Shown here piece after piece: positions 15,574 to 23,996 of a DNA stretch of 45,664 bases. How positions within the stretch are numbered: position 1 is the stretch's first letter; each line of letters starts with the position of its first letter. Both the position numbers and the translations under genes were made by a program. The notes beneath the pieces are model-generated. The model was not told the origin of the DNA and searched no databases. It saw only the letters and a program-made list of their open reading frames with translations. The stretch is from Alphaproteobacteria bacterium (GTDB taxonomy: Bacteria > Pseudomonadota > Alphaproteobacteria > UBA8366 > GCA-2717185), in contig JBBDQU010000024.1 in the NCBI GenBank assembly GCA_040905865.1, positions 1 to 45,664 of the forward strand, in the 5' to 3' direction.

Positions 15574-16959
15574 TTATCCGGTTGTCATGCCGACGGCTTC
15601 TTCAAACCCGATGACCTTGCCGCCGATCGTGCCGGCATAGGCATCGGCGTCCTGCTTACGCAGGAAGGCTGTCATGGCGCCGTCCTTGCCCTGAACATAG
15701 AACGCCATCTTGCCGAACAGCTTCAGCCCGGTCGCCTTGTCGTAGACGTAGGTCGCATTCAGTTTCTGCGCGACCGTTCGGAATTCCGCGACGGCTTTCA
15801 GGAATTCGCCAATGGTTGCATAGGTCTTGATGCCATCCTTGGCGTGCCAGATTTCCAGTGGAAGATCGGCATTCTCGACCTCCGGGTCATATATGTCCGC
15901 GAGGTCCTTTTCGTAGTCGAGCGACTTTTCCTTGTAGGCCGCCCGGATATAGGTATCGGTAATCCATTCGTTGAAATCGAGTGGCGGGACCTGCTGTTCG
16001 CGGGCGAGCACGCCGTGATTGAATTTCAACGCGTCGACCCATTTCTCCTTGATTGTCGGTTCGAGGGTCAGGTGGCCACCCTTGCTGAAATAAAGGTACT
16101 GGACCTCCTTTTCGACACCGGTCCATTTTTCCAGGTTTTCCGCGGCCCGCATCGGGTCTTCGCGAACCCAGTCGCCGGCATCAATCACCGCCTTGAGGAA
16201 GGCAATGACGACCTCGGGATATTCCCTGGCCAGTTCCTGGCGCACGACGACGCCGTGGAGGTAGGGAATAGTTGTTTCGCTGCCGTCATAGATTTTGCGG
16301 CCCGTACCCCGGAACTCCATCAATTCGGACCAGGGACAGAAATCGGCATGGGCGTCGATCTTGCTCGTGGCGATATTGGCGGCGCCGACAGCCGGGCTCT
16401 GGTTCTTTATGGTGATTTCCGAACTCGGAATTCCGGCATCCTGAAGCGCCTTCAGGGTCATGCCCCAGGCGGCGCTGCCGACGGGAACGGAAATTTCCTT
16501 GCCGCGCAGTTCCTCGAATTTGTAAATCGACGACGAAACCGGAACGACGACCGCGTTGCCCGACCCTTTCAGGTTATAGCCCGTACCGGCGACATAGAGC
16601 GTCCGGAGGCTTTCGGTTTCCTGGAACTTGGCGCCGTTCACGATGAGCGGATAATCGCCCATGACGCCGATGTTCAGTTTGTTCGCCAGCATCTGGTTGG
16701 TGATCGGTCCGCCCGAACTGTAATCCGCCCAACGGACATTGAACGTGGCATCCTTGTATTTTTCGGTCTTCGCCAGTTCGGCCAGCTGCTGGTCGAGCAG
16801 GCCAAGTTCCTTGACGATAATGCCTGCCGTATATGTGTCGGTACACATGCTCTGGTGCCCGACGCCTATGTTTATTTCCTCGGCGATAACTGCCACCGGC
16901 GCGAATTGCGCAAGCCCGACGGCACCCACCGCAGCGATCAAGATGCGTGATTTGTACAT
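15574..16959 (-). CDS. NitT/TauT-type binding protein with NosL-like C-terminal region
   Basis: The product has 461 residues, longer than the usual 320-350. A signal peptide (about 1-26) precedes a periplasmic binding fold like NrtA/SsuA, with GVGHQSMCTD near the start and SSGGPITNQMLANKLNIGVMGDYP. From about 375 to 458 the sequence (IKTYATIGEFL, ATYVYDKATGLKLFGKMAFYV, AFLRKQDADAYAGTIGGKV-GFEEA) reads like the C-terminal part of NosL, a copper-site maturation lipoprotein. The NosL metal-binding Cys/Met residues are not evident. AAGGAGG precedes the ATG. It should capture the transporter's substrate in the periplasm. The fusion assignment is by eye. Confidence 0.85.
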   Translation of the reverse strand: MYKSRILIAAVGAVGLAQFAPVAVIAEEINIGVGHQSMCTDTYTAGIIVKELGLLDQQLAELAKTEKYKDATFNVRWADYSSGGPITNQMLANKLNIGVMGDYPLIVNGAKFQETESLRTLYVAGTGYNLKGSGNAVVVPVSSSIYKFEELRGKEISVPVGSAAWGMTLKALQDAGIPSSEITIKNQSPAVGAANIATSKIDAHADFCPWSELMEFRGTGRKIYDGSETTIPYLHGVVVRQELAREYPEVVIAFLKAVIDAGDWVREDPMRAAENLEKWTGVEKEVQYLYFSKGGHLTLEPTIKEKWVDALKFNHGVLAREQQVPPLDFNEWITDTYIRAAYKEKSLDYEKDLADIYDPEVENADLPLEIWHAKDGIKTYATIGEFLKAVAEFRTVAQKLNATYVYDKATGLKLFGKMAFYVQGKDGAMTAFLRKQDADAYAGTIGGKVIGFEEAVGMTTG

Positions 16960-17318
16960 ATCGCTACGCCTCCTTACCCGTGTCGGGTGATACGCCTTGT
17001 ATTACCCTTGCCAATAAGGTCTGCGAGCGGCGTGCCAACCGATTGAAGCAACCCGAAAATCAAAGGCAAGCACATGGAATCTTTAAATAATAGGAACTGA
17101 GCAATGACATTGAGAATCTTGCGCGTGTACCGAACCTGCTCAAATTCTCGGCACATTTGCGAATGGGGTGTTAATTCTTGGTCAGACCCGGTGCGCCATA
17201 TAAAGACAAGTGTCCCGGCGAGGGGGCCGGAAACGGGCATGATTGTACCGCCGCTCCGCCGTGTCCGATGGCCGAATGCGTTCCTGTTTGCCAAAATTCC
17301 AGCGTATGGAAACCCGGG
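16960..17318. other. 359-base gap without a gene
   Basis: This gap lies between the TlpA-like gene and the binding protein gene, both on the minus strand. It holds the strong ribosome site of the binding protein (AAGGAGG) and AT-rich patches such as TTTAAATAATAGG near 17083-17095 that could serve as a promoter. I saw no convincing operator palindrome, RNA gene or ORF. It may carry a separate promoter for the transport half of the cluster. Confidence 0.4.
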
Positions 17319-17843
17319 TCAGCGCAGCTTTCTGATCGTATCCAGAATGGCCGGGGAGTCCCATTTCCGATCGCCGATGGCGCCGTAATGGATGCGTCCA
17401 TCGGGTCCCACGACATAGGTCGTCGGCAGGCTCTGAATCTGCCAGGGGTCGAAGGTATCCGACTCGATATCCACCAGGACTGGAAATGTCACGGGCCGAT
17501 GTTTCAGGAATCGCTGGATCTTCTCCGGCGTATCGCCAAGATTCACCGCGACAAGCACGATGCCTTCCTGACGCAGGGTCGACCAGGCCTTCTCGAATAC
17601 CGGCATTTCCTTAAGGCAGGGCGCGCACCATGTCGCCCAGAAATTTACGACGACGACGCGGCCGCGATACGATCCGATATCGAATGTGTCTCCGTTCAGG
17701 AGCGACAGGCTGAGTGGCGGCGCCTGCGGCTTTTCCGGGAATTCGACGAGCGGAAGGCCTTCCGCCAGTGGCCGGTCCGCGATGGAAAATACGGTCAGCA
17801 GGACGACGATCGCCGATGCGGCTATCCTGAACCGGTTTACCAA
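17319..17843 (-). CDS. TlpA/ResA-like thiol-disulfide oxidoreductase
   Basis: The product has 174 residues. An N-terminal hydrophobic signal or anchor (about 7-27) is followed by a thioredoxin fold with active site WCAPC (Cys73 and Cys76) and the cis-Pro loop SLPTTYVV. Such proteins act in the periplasm to reduce disulfides, for example in apocytochrome c or SCO/CuA maturation. The gene start overlaps the GntR stop by 7 bases, which links it to the regulator and the flavoprotein half of the cluster. The cytochrome c and SCO genes downstream give plausible partners. Confidence 0.9.
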   Translation of the reverse strand: MVNRFRIAASAIVVLLTVFSIADRPLAEGLPLVEFPEKPQAPPLSLSLLNGDTFDIGSYRGRVVVVNFWATWCAPCLKEMPVFEKAWSTLRQEGIVLVAVNLGDTPEKIQRFLKHRPVTFPVLVDIESDTFDPWQIQSLPTTYVVGPDGRIHYGAIGDRKWDSPAILDTIRKLR

Positions 17844-18604
17844 CGGGGCACCAGAACCTTGAAACGATAGGCGTTCGGTATGCCGTACAGGTATTCGAAA
17901 TCCACCGGCTTGCCGGATTTCATATAGGCCACCCTCGTGACGTGAATGACCGGCCGGCCTGGCGCCAGGCCAAGCGCGCCGGCGATTTCGTCGTTGGCTT
18001 CCGCGACATCGATCAGGAAATCCGCATGGCCAAGGTCGTCATCCAGCAGGTCGCCCAGCAGTGCATAGACGTCGTTCGCCGACAGGTCGCATTCGGACAG
18101 TTTCCGGCCGAGCGGCAGGGGAAAATAGCTGATGTCGAAGGATAACGGGTTTTGATTCAGGTACCGGATTCGCTTCAGTTCGAAAACGACCGTACCGATA
18201 TCGAGGTCGAGTGCATCGGCCACGGAGGCGTCAGCGGCGACCTCGCGCGCCGAGACGACTGCCGAGCGTACGATATGGCTGGACTGTTCGACGGCTTCGG
18301 CGAGGCCCTGCAGCCGCCCGAGGTCCTGCACGACGGCGGGTCGTGTGACAAAGTATCCTTCACCCCGACGGCTCACGATCAGGCCGTCGTCCTGCAAGCC
18401 GGTGAGAGCGCGGCGAACGGTGACCCTGCTGGCGCCGAACAGGTCCATCAGATCATGTTCCGACGGTAGTTTTTCCGAGACTCCATAAGCGCCGCCAATA
18501 ATACGGTCGCGCAGGCTGTTTCGGATCTGAAGATACAGCGGCTGCTTCTTCGGTTCGGTGGCCGGTTCGACCTGCGTGCGCAGGGCTCCGGATACAGGAG
18601 TCAT
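17837..18604 (-). CDS. GntR-family regulator with UTRA domain (HutC type)
   Basis: The product has 255 residues. The winged helix at about 20-90 contains YLQIRNSLRDRI, LPSEHDLMDLFGASRVTVRRAL and GLIVSRRGEGYFV. A UTRA ligand-binding domain at about 110-250 contains FELKRIRYLNQNPLSFD. HutC-type regulators are usually repressors released by the substrate or an intermediate of the pathway they control. GGAGGG precedes the ATG. Placed between the HEAT-repeat gene and the TlpA gene, it probably controls this cluster. Confidence 0.92.
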   Translation of the reverse strand: MTPVSGALRTQVEPATEPKKQPLYLQIRNSLRDRIIGGAYGVSEKLPSEHDLMDLFGASRVTVRRALTGLQDDGLIVSRRGEGYFVTRPAVVQDLGRLQGLAEAVEQSSHIVRSAVVSAREVAADASVADALDLDIGTVVFELKRIRYLNQNPLSFDISYFPLPLGRKLSECDLSANDVYALLGDLLDDDLGHADFLIDVAEANDEIAGALGLAPGRPVIHVTRVAYMKSGKPVDFEYLYGIPNAYRFKVLVPRW

Positions 18605-18651
18605 CGGTATCCCTCCAACCGCAAGCGACGCCCCGAAATGTTATGGGGGCA

Positions 18652-19614
18652 CTACGCCGCTGCGATCCTTCCAATTGCCCAGCGAACATTCTTGCGAACA
18701 TCCGGATCCGGGTCTTCCAGGGCTTTCTCCAGATACGGCAGTGCAACGGAATCGGCGATTTCGCCAAGCGCCGCGGCGGCATCCTTGCGCAGGTTGCTGA
18801 TCGAATGTTCCAGGGCAGGAGCGATGAGCGGAACCGCACGCGCGACGCCAAGCTTGCCGAGGCTCCGGATGGCCTGGACCCTGACCTGCCAGTACGCATC
18901 GTCCAGAACACCGATCAGGCCGTCGATTCCTTCGGTACAGCCGATCTTGCCGATGGTTTCGGCCGCGATCTCCCGGACCCGCCATTCGCTATCCGCGAGC
19001 CCCTTCACAAGCGCTTCCGCAATGATGGGAAGGCGCGAATAAGCCAGTGCGCCAAGCGCGGCGCGCCGCACCTCCGTGTCCTGGTCGCGCGACGCCACGA
19101 TAAGTGCGTGCAGCGATTCTTCCAGTTGCAGATATCCGAGAACGCCAACCGCCTGAATGCGCACTCCCGCCACGGGGTCGGTCAGGGCATTCAGGGCGGG
19201 CATCAGCGAATCCGGATGCCGCAATTCCTTCATCGCCAGCAGTGCTTTCTCCCGAACGAAGGCCTTTTCGTGAACGGTGAGGGGCAGCAGGGGGACGGCT
19301 GCCTCAACGTCTTTCAGCTCCGCAAGGCTGTACGCGGCCGCCTCCGCGACTTCCCGGGAGGGGTCCTGCAAGGCGCCCGCCAGACCGGCCGACACGACGG
19401 CGCCGTCGAAATTTTCCAGTACGCGCGCGGCCTGCAGACGTACTTCATCGCTGGGGTCGGACAGGGCGGCGACGATATGCGGGACGACATCGGTGTCCGC
19501 CGTCTCCGCCATATCCATTACCGCAACCTGGCGGATCTTGGGGTCGGAATCGCCCAGTTTGTCGAGGATGTCGTCGATATCTTCAGATGAATCGAAAGGT
19601 TCGAATACGCTCAT
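18652..19614 (-). CDS. HEAT-repeat protein
   Basis: The product has 320 residues built almost wholly from about nine HEAT/PBS-lyase-like helical repeats of about 31 residues, each with a D-x-(D/S)-x-x-VR-xx-A-xxx-LG-type core (for example DPVAGVRIQAVGVLG and DAYWQVRVQAIRSLG). There is no signal peptide or membrane segment, so it is cytoplasmic. HEAT proteins of this kind act as scaffolds or assist cofactor attachment. The gene lies 6 bases after the ferredoxin gene, so it probably serves the flavoprotein-ferredoxin pair, as chaperone or scaffold. This role is inference. Confidence 0.88.
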   Translation of the reverse strand: MSVFEPFDSSEDIDDILDKLGDSDPKIRQVAVMDMAETADTDVVPHIVAALSDPSDEVRLQAARVLENFDGAVVSAGLAGALQDPSREVAEAAAYSLAELKDVEAAVPLLPLTVHEKAFVREKALLAMKELRHPDSLMPALNALTDPVAGVRIQAVGVLGYLQLEESLHALIVASRDQDTEVRRAALGALAYSRLPIIAEALVKGLADSEWRVREIAAETIGKIGCTEGIDGLIGVLDDAYWQVRVQAIRSLGKLGVARAVPLIAPALEHSISNLRKDAAAALGEIADSVALPYLEKALEDPDPDVRKNVRWAIGRIAAA

Positions 19615-19620
19615 ATGCCT

Positions 19621-19854
19621 TTACCTCAGAAGATAGGGGATGCTGACGGTCACGGCGCCTGTGGGGCAATCGGCTTCGCAGGGCATGCAGTACCAGCATT
19701 CGTCATACTTCATGTAGGCCTTGCCGGATTCCTCGCTGATCCGCAGCACGTCCAGCGGGCAGACATCGACGCAGACGGTGCAGCCTTTTTCCGCAATGCA
19801 TTTCGATTCATCGACCGTCACGGGGACGGTGGTTGGCGTATTGGCGATTGGCAT
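19621..19854 (-). CDS. Two-cluster ferredoxin, AprB-like
   Basis: The product has 77 residues. Eight cysteines form two [4Fe-4S] sites: Cys19, 25, 28, 32 and Cys53, 56, 59, 63, the last group in CWYCMPCEADCP. The order and the KAYMKYDECWYC segment resemble the ferredoxin part of APS reductase beta (AprB), which receives electrons from the flavin of AprA. The long C-terminal tail of AprB is missing. AGGAGAAAACG precedes the ATG; an upstream extension is unsupported. It lies between the flavoprotein and HEAT genes and is the likely electron partner of the flavoprotein. Confidence 0.92.
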   Translation of the reverse strand: MPIANTPTTVPVTVDESKCIAEKGCTVCVDVCPLDVLRISEESGKAYMKYDECWYCMPCEADCPTGAVTVSIPYLLR

Positions 19855-19903
19855 CGTTTTCTCCTGAAACTCTATGGAACGGTTCGGGCGACCTGTGCGG
19901 TCG

Positions 19904-21646
19904 TCAGTCCCCGGCCTCGGCTCTGACCCGCTGGTTGTCATAGGCGCCCATTTCCTCGTCATCGATCTCGATGACATACGGCTCAACCGGGCGCTTGAAG
20001 CTGGTCATCCTGCCGTTTTCATCCTTTTTCAGCTGCGTATGGCAGAACCAATTCTCGTTATCCTTTTCCGGGTAGTCCGCGTAATGATGATAGAGTCCCC
20101 AGCGGCTTTCCGTGCGGAACAGGGAGGCGTGGGCCGCCATATCCGCGCAATCGAGAATCGACCGAGCTTCCAGCGACCGCATCAGCTCATGTGAATCCCG
20201 GACGACCATGTGTTCCAGGTCGGCGCGGACTTCGGCAAAGCGATCCTGCGCCAACTGCATCTTCCGCGTGACTTTCGGCGGTTGCAGGTAATCGTTTACC
20301 AGGCGGCGGGTCTTGTATTCGATCTGGTTCGGCGGGATGCCGTCCTCGCGTTTCGTCGGGGCCAGAACACGTGTCATTTCGGCCTCGACCTGTCCGTCGT
20401 CGAAGGCCGCGAAGTCATGCTCCGCGACGAAATCCACCGCATCCTCGCCGGCAAAGGCGCCATTGGTGAACGCGCCCAGCATGTAGTTATGCGGCACGCT
20501 CGCCATATCGCCGGCGGCATACAGGCCCGCGACCGATGTCCGGGCATTTTCATCGACCCAGACGCCCGAGGCGCTGTGCCCGGAACAGAAGCCGATCTCC
20601 GAGATATGCATCTCGATCATTTCGCGGTTGTAGTCGGTGTTGCGGTTTTCATGGAACCGGCCGCGCGTCGGGCGCTCCACATTGTGAAGGGTTTTGGCGA
20701 TTTCCTTGACCGTATCCTCGTGCAGATGATCCAGCTTCAGGAAGACCGGGCCCTTGCCGGATTGCAGTTCATTATAGAATTCCTGCATCATCTGGCCGGA
20801 CCAGTAGTCGCATTCGATGAAGCGCATGCCCTCGTTGTTCGCGGTGTAGCCGCCGAACGGCCCGGCGACATAGGCGCAGGCCGGCCCGTTATAATCCTTG
20901 ATCAGCGGATTGATCTGATAGCATTCGAGGTTCGTGAGCTCGGCGCCGGCATGATAGGCCATGGCGTAACCGTCGCCGCTGTTTGCGGCGTTTTCATAGG
21001 TCCCGAAAAGATAGCCGGAGGTGGGCAGGCCGAGTCGTCCCGCCGCGCCCATGCACAGGATGACGGCCTTCGCCCGGATGACGAGGAATTCGCTGGTGCG
21101 CGTGTTCACGGCGATGGCGCCGGCGATGCGCCCATCCGCGCCGTTCAGCAGCCTTGTCGCCATGAAGCGGTTGGAAATCAGGATCTGCTTGCGGCGCAAC
21201 TGGCGGTAAAGCGCTTTCTTGACCGTGTCGCCGTTCGGCATCGGCAGGACATAGGTGCCGACGTGATGCACCTTTTTCACGTCATACTCGCCCGTTTCGT
21301 CCTTCTGGAACCGGATACCGAAGGAATCGAGTTCGTTGATGATGTCGAAGCAGTTCTCGGCGTAGCGCAGCACCGCCTTCTGATCCACAATTCCGTCATT
21401 CGCGACGGTGATTTCCTTCGTATACTGCTCCGGCGTCGCATGGCCCGGAATGACGGTGTTGTTCAGCCCGTCCATACCCATCGAAATGGCGCCGCTGCGC
21501 TTTACATTCGCTTTTTCAAGCAGCACGACCTTGGCGTTGGGGTTCTTGCACTTCGCCTTGTATGCCGCCATCGGCCCGGCGGTTCCCCCGCCGATTACAA
21601 GGATGTCGGCGTCGACATGGTGCAGGCCCGATTGAATGTCATCCAT
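19904..21646 (-). CDS. AprA/fumarate-reductase-like FAD flavoprotein
   Basis: The product has 580 residues. The FAD-binding Rossmann motif is at about 15-30 (ILVIGGGTAGPMAA), with a GAISMGMDGLNN segment near 55-65. A central capping domain is followed by the second FAD contact (VAGLYAAGDMASVPH). The C-terminal part (ESRWGLYHHYADYP, NWFCHT) is typical of the succinate dehydrogenase/fumarate reductase/APS reductase alpha family. With the adjacent AprB-like ferredoxin it looks like an APS-reductase relative, but I cannot confirm the AMP/sulfite site, and no sulfate adenylyltransferase or sulfite reductase is nearby. The start is fixed by GGAG before the ATG. It is cytoplasmic; the true reaction is unknown. 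Confidence 0.85.
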   Translation of the reverse strand: MDDIQSGLHHVDADILVIGGGTAGPMAAYKAKCKNPNAKVVLLEKANVKRSGAISMGMDGLNNTVIPGHATPEQYTKEITVANDGIVDQKAVLRYAENCFDIINELDSFGIRFQKDETGEYDVKKVHHVGTYVLPMPNGDTVKKALYRQLRRKQILISNRFMATRLLNGADGRIAGAIAVNTRTSEFLVIRAKAVILCMGAAGRLGLPTSGYLFGTYENAANSGDGYAMAYHAGAELTNLECYQINPLIKDYNGPACAYVAGPFGGYTANNEGMRFIECDYWSGQMMQEFYNELQSGKGPVFLKLDHLHEDTVKEIAKTLHNVERPTRGRFHENRNTDYNREMIEMHISEIGFCSGHSASGVWVDENARTSVAGLYAAGDMASVPHNYMLGAFTNGAFAGEDAVDFVAEHDFAAFDDGQVEAEMTRVLAPTKREDGIPPNQIEYKTRRLVNDYLQPPKVTRKMQLAQDRFAEVRADLEHMVVRDSHELMRSLEARSILDCADMAAHASLFRTESRWGLYHHYADYPEKDNENWFCHTQLKKDENGRMTSFKRPVEPYVIEIDDEEMGAYDNQRVRAEAGD

Positions 21647-21717
21647 TTTCTTTACTCCATACCGGCGAAATATTTTTGCCGCTCCAGTACCTGAATGGCA
21701 GTTGCGGCGCTTTGGCG

Positions 21718-22065
21718 TCAGCAATTACTTGCCATCGGACATTTTTCGTTCGTTGCGATTTCGCGGAGCCAGGCCCAGGGATAAATCCCGCGATGTTCCC
21801 CGTCGGAAAAGACAAGGTTCAGGGCGTATGTGCCAACCAGCCGGGCATCCATGATCGTAATGTCGCCGGGAATCTCGGCGTCGGCGCCATCGATGCGCGC
21901 GCGAACCGCGCCGGAAGAGCGGCAGTTGCGGCGTAGTACCGCGGCGCTGAGGCAATGCGTTACACCGCCCTGCCAGCTGACCGTCAGCGCGCGCCGGTCA
22001 TCCAGCACCATGATCTTGAGCGGCGGGCCGGAAACGGGGCGTTCGTCGGGGAATATCTGTTCCAT
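21718..22065 (-). CDS. DUF971 (GBBH-like N-terminal domain) protein
   Basis: The product has 115 residues. The stretch LTVSWQGGVTHCLSA, followed about 60 residues later by YALNLVFSDGEHRGIYPWAWLREI, is the signature of DUF971, the small domain found at the N-terminus of gamma-butyrobetaine hydroxylase and as a free protein. Free members are often linked with iron-sulfur or redox proteins; the function is unknown. Two Cys in the core and a final CPMASNC could bind metal. It is the first gene of the minus-strand cluster, 71 bases before the flavoprotein. The ribosome site is weak. Confidence 0.82.
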   Translation of the reverse strand: MEQIFPDERPVSGPPLKIMVLDDRRALTVSWQGGVTHCLSAAVLRRNCRSSGAVRARIDGADAEIPGDITIMDARLVGTYALNLVFSDGEHRGIYPWAWLREIATNEKCPMASNC

Positions 22066-22100
22066 GCGCCAAGACTGGCAGGCGCTGGAAAGGGATCCGA

Positions 22101-22112
22101 GCAATTAATTGC
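22101..22112. promoter_or_regulatory. Perfect 12-bp palindrome before the cluster
   Basis: GCAATTAATTGC reads the same on both strands and lies 36-47 bases upstream of the DUF971 start codon. It could be an operator for the GntR or Crp/Fnr regulators encoded in the cluster, but no second copy was found to support this. Confidence 0.3.
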
Positions 22113-22204
22113 GCAACGCAGCATTTCCGTTCGCAGTGCCCATATTTTGCGATTTCCGGCGCGCAAAAAAATGGCCGATCCTGCGGCAGGAATATTTAAA
22201 GTAC

Positions 22205-22213
22205 TGTTATAAT
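22205..22213 (+). promoter_or_regulatory. Extended -10 promoter of the first CDP-alcohol transferase gene
   Basis: TGT followed by TATAAT (22208-22213) is a good extended -10 box, with no clear -35 box. The leader would run about 165 bases to the ATG at 22384 and contains a 7-bp hairpin (GTGGCGG at 22231-22237, CCGCCAC at 22242-22248). Confidence 0.45.
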
Positions 22214-22383
22214 TTAGTTAATGTAAATACGTGGCGGAGCGCCGCCACAACACATACATTCGGTCTCTGCAATGGCGCCCGGGAATCCCGGCACGTTTTA
22301 CACTGTTGGCGATGCCCGGCGTATGTTACAGGGGGATCCGCACTCGCAGTGCATTACCGTCCCAGGGAAAACACGATCCGACA

Positions 22384-23016
22384 ATGCGCGCATACCCGGA
22401 CTCCCCCCCTCAGGCGCAGCCGCCGAAAACGTATGCCCATGCAGTGGCGCGCTGGTGTATTCGACCATTGATTGGCACAGCCGTTACTCCAAATCACCTC
22501 ACGACATTACGTTTGGTGACGGGTGTGGCCGCGGCATTGGCTTTAGCTGCGGGAACCCGCGACTGGGCAATCGTGGGCGGGACGGTCTTTCTTGTCTCGG
22601 CGATGCTCGACAGGGCGGACGGCGAGCTCGCGCGCCTCAGCGACCGGTCGAGCCCAGGCGGACATTGGTATGACCTGTATTCGGACATGGCGGTGAATGT
22701 GGCCGTATTCATCGGCATCGGTTTCGGACTCGTCGATTCGCCGCTTGGCGTGTGGGCGCCTGCCATGGGCGTTGTTTCCGGACTTTCCATCGGCGCCATT
22801 TTCCTGATCGTGTTTCAACTTCACGATCAGGGCAGCCACCCCAACGCGGTTTTCAGATATCCCAAGGGTTTCGATTTTGACGACGCCCTCTTTATCGTCG
22901 TCCCATGCGCCTGGTTCGGCGGTCTCCTGCCGCTCCTGATTGCGGGCGCCATCGGCGCACCGGCCTTCCTGGCGTTCTCAATCATAAAATGGCGAAAAGG
23001 CCGTACCCGTCCCTAA
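22384..23016 (+). CDS. CDP-alcohol phosphatidyltransferase family protein (1)
   Basis: The product has 210 residues with several membrane helices. The full family motif is present: DG-EL-AR, eight residues, G, three residues, D, three residues, D (DGELAR to YSD, about 70-92). These enzymes swap the CMP of a CDP-alcohol for another alcohol in phospholipid synthesis, in the inner membrane. The start at 22384 gives a short polar N-terminus; a GTG at 22231 would add 51 residues of unlikely sequence. It ends with a 4-base overlap with the convergent epimerase gene. The substrate is unknown. Confidence 0.85.
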   Translation: MRAYPDSPPQAQPPKTYAHAVARWCIRPLIGTAVTPNHLTTLRLVTGVAAALALAAGTRDWAIVGGTVFLVSAMLDRADGELARLSDRSSPGGHWYDLYSDMAVNVAVFIGIGFGLVDSPLGVWAPAMGVVSGLSIGAIFLIVFQLHDQGSHPNAVFRYPKGFDFDDALFIVVPCAWFGGLLPLLIAGAIGAPAFLAFSIIKWRKGRTRP

Positions 23017-23996
23017 AGCCACCCCTGCGCCCGGTACCAGGCAATCGAATCACGAACGGATTCTCTAATGCAGCGGGGTTGAAGGCCGAGTTCCGCCAGA
23101 TCCGGCGCCGTATCGAAAAACATGTTGCGTCGCGTCAGTCTTACGCCTGTGACCGTCGCCATGGGCATTGAATGACTGATATAATCCGCCCAAAACTCGC
23201 TGATGTAGGCCGTCCCCAGGGCAACGGCATATGGCACCCGCCAGCGCGGCACGGCGCGCCCCACTTCTTCGCCGACCAGCCGCAACCATTCGGACAGGTA
23301 CAGGTTTGTATCGCCCAAGACGTATCGCGCACCCTTGCGACCCTTTTCCATGGCAAGAACCATGCCCCAGGCGACGTCGCGCGCATCCATGAAGTTCAGC
23401 CGGCATTCCAGAAACGCCGGCATTTCGCCGCGGCAGAATGCCACGGTCATGCGCGTGGGCGGCGTCCGCTTCCAGTCCCCCGGGCCCACCGGAAGCGTCG
23501 GCGTCACGATGACAATCTGCGCCCCGTCCGCGACCATTGCATGCACGGCTCTCTCCGCCCGGAACTTGCTGACGCAGTAGGGGCCCGGCATGTCGCTTTC
23601 ATCGAGATCCAGCCGGTTATGTGCGTTTTCCTTCGACGGCGGCGGCGCGAGAATGCTTTCGGTGCTGGTATAGAGAATCTCCGTAATCCCCGCGTCAACC
23701 GCGGCGCGCATGACATTCACGGTGCCTTGATGGTTTACGGCATCGAATGACCGCCGGTCCCGGTGCCACAGGTTGGGGTCGGCGGCAAGGTGGTAGACCC
23801 GATCGCATCCTCGCACGGTCGGTCGCACGGCCGTCGCGTCCCGGATATCCGCTTCGACCACGTCGATCCGGTCGATGGGCAGATGATCCAAACATGCGCC
23901 GGGCTTCTCCAGCACGCGAACGTCCTGGCCCTCGGCAAGCAGGAGGGAAATGAGGTGCGCGCCCAGAAACCCGCCACCGCCTGTAACGAGATTCAT
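23013..23996 (-). CDS. NAD-dependent epimerase/dehydratase family protein
   Basis: The product has 327 residues of the extended short-chain dehydrogenase type. The Rossmann motif VTGGGGFLGAHL is at 4-15, with YHLAADPN following. A catalytic Tyr-x3-Lys lies in GPYCVSKFRAER, and a Ser/Thr just before it in TSTES. Family members act on nucleotide sugars, sterols or hydroxy acids. It overlaps the preceding ketopantoate-reductase-like gene by ATGA, and so belongs to the lipid-like cluster with the second CDP-alcohol transferase. The substrate cannot be named. Confidence 0.88.
   Translation of the reverse strand: MNLVTGGGGFLGAHLISLLLAEGQDVRVLEKPGACLDHLPIDRIDVVEADIRDATAVRPTVRGCDRVYHLAADPNLWHRDRRSFDAVNHQGTVNVMRAAVDAGITEILYTSTESILAPPPSKENAHNRLDLDESDMPGPYCVSKFRAERAVHAMVADGAQIVIVTPTLPVGPGDWKRTPPTRMTVAFCRGEMPAFLECRLNFMDARDVAWGMVLAMEKGRKGARYVLGDTNLYLSEWLRLVGEEVGRAVPRWRVPYAVALGTAYISEFWADYISHSMPMATVTGVRLTRRNMFFDTAPDLAELGLQPRCIRESVRDSIAWYRAQGWL

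Noticed and set aside
20210-21694. Long plus-strand frame of 494 codons
   Set aside because: It lies antisense to the clearly coding flavoprotein gene in a GC-rich genome; no family features.
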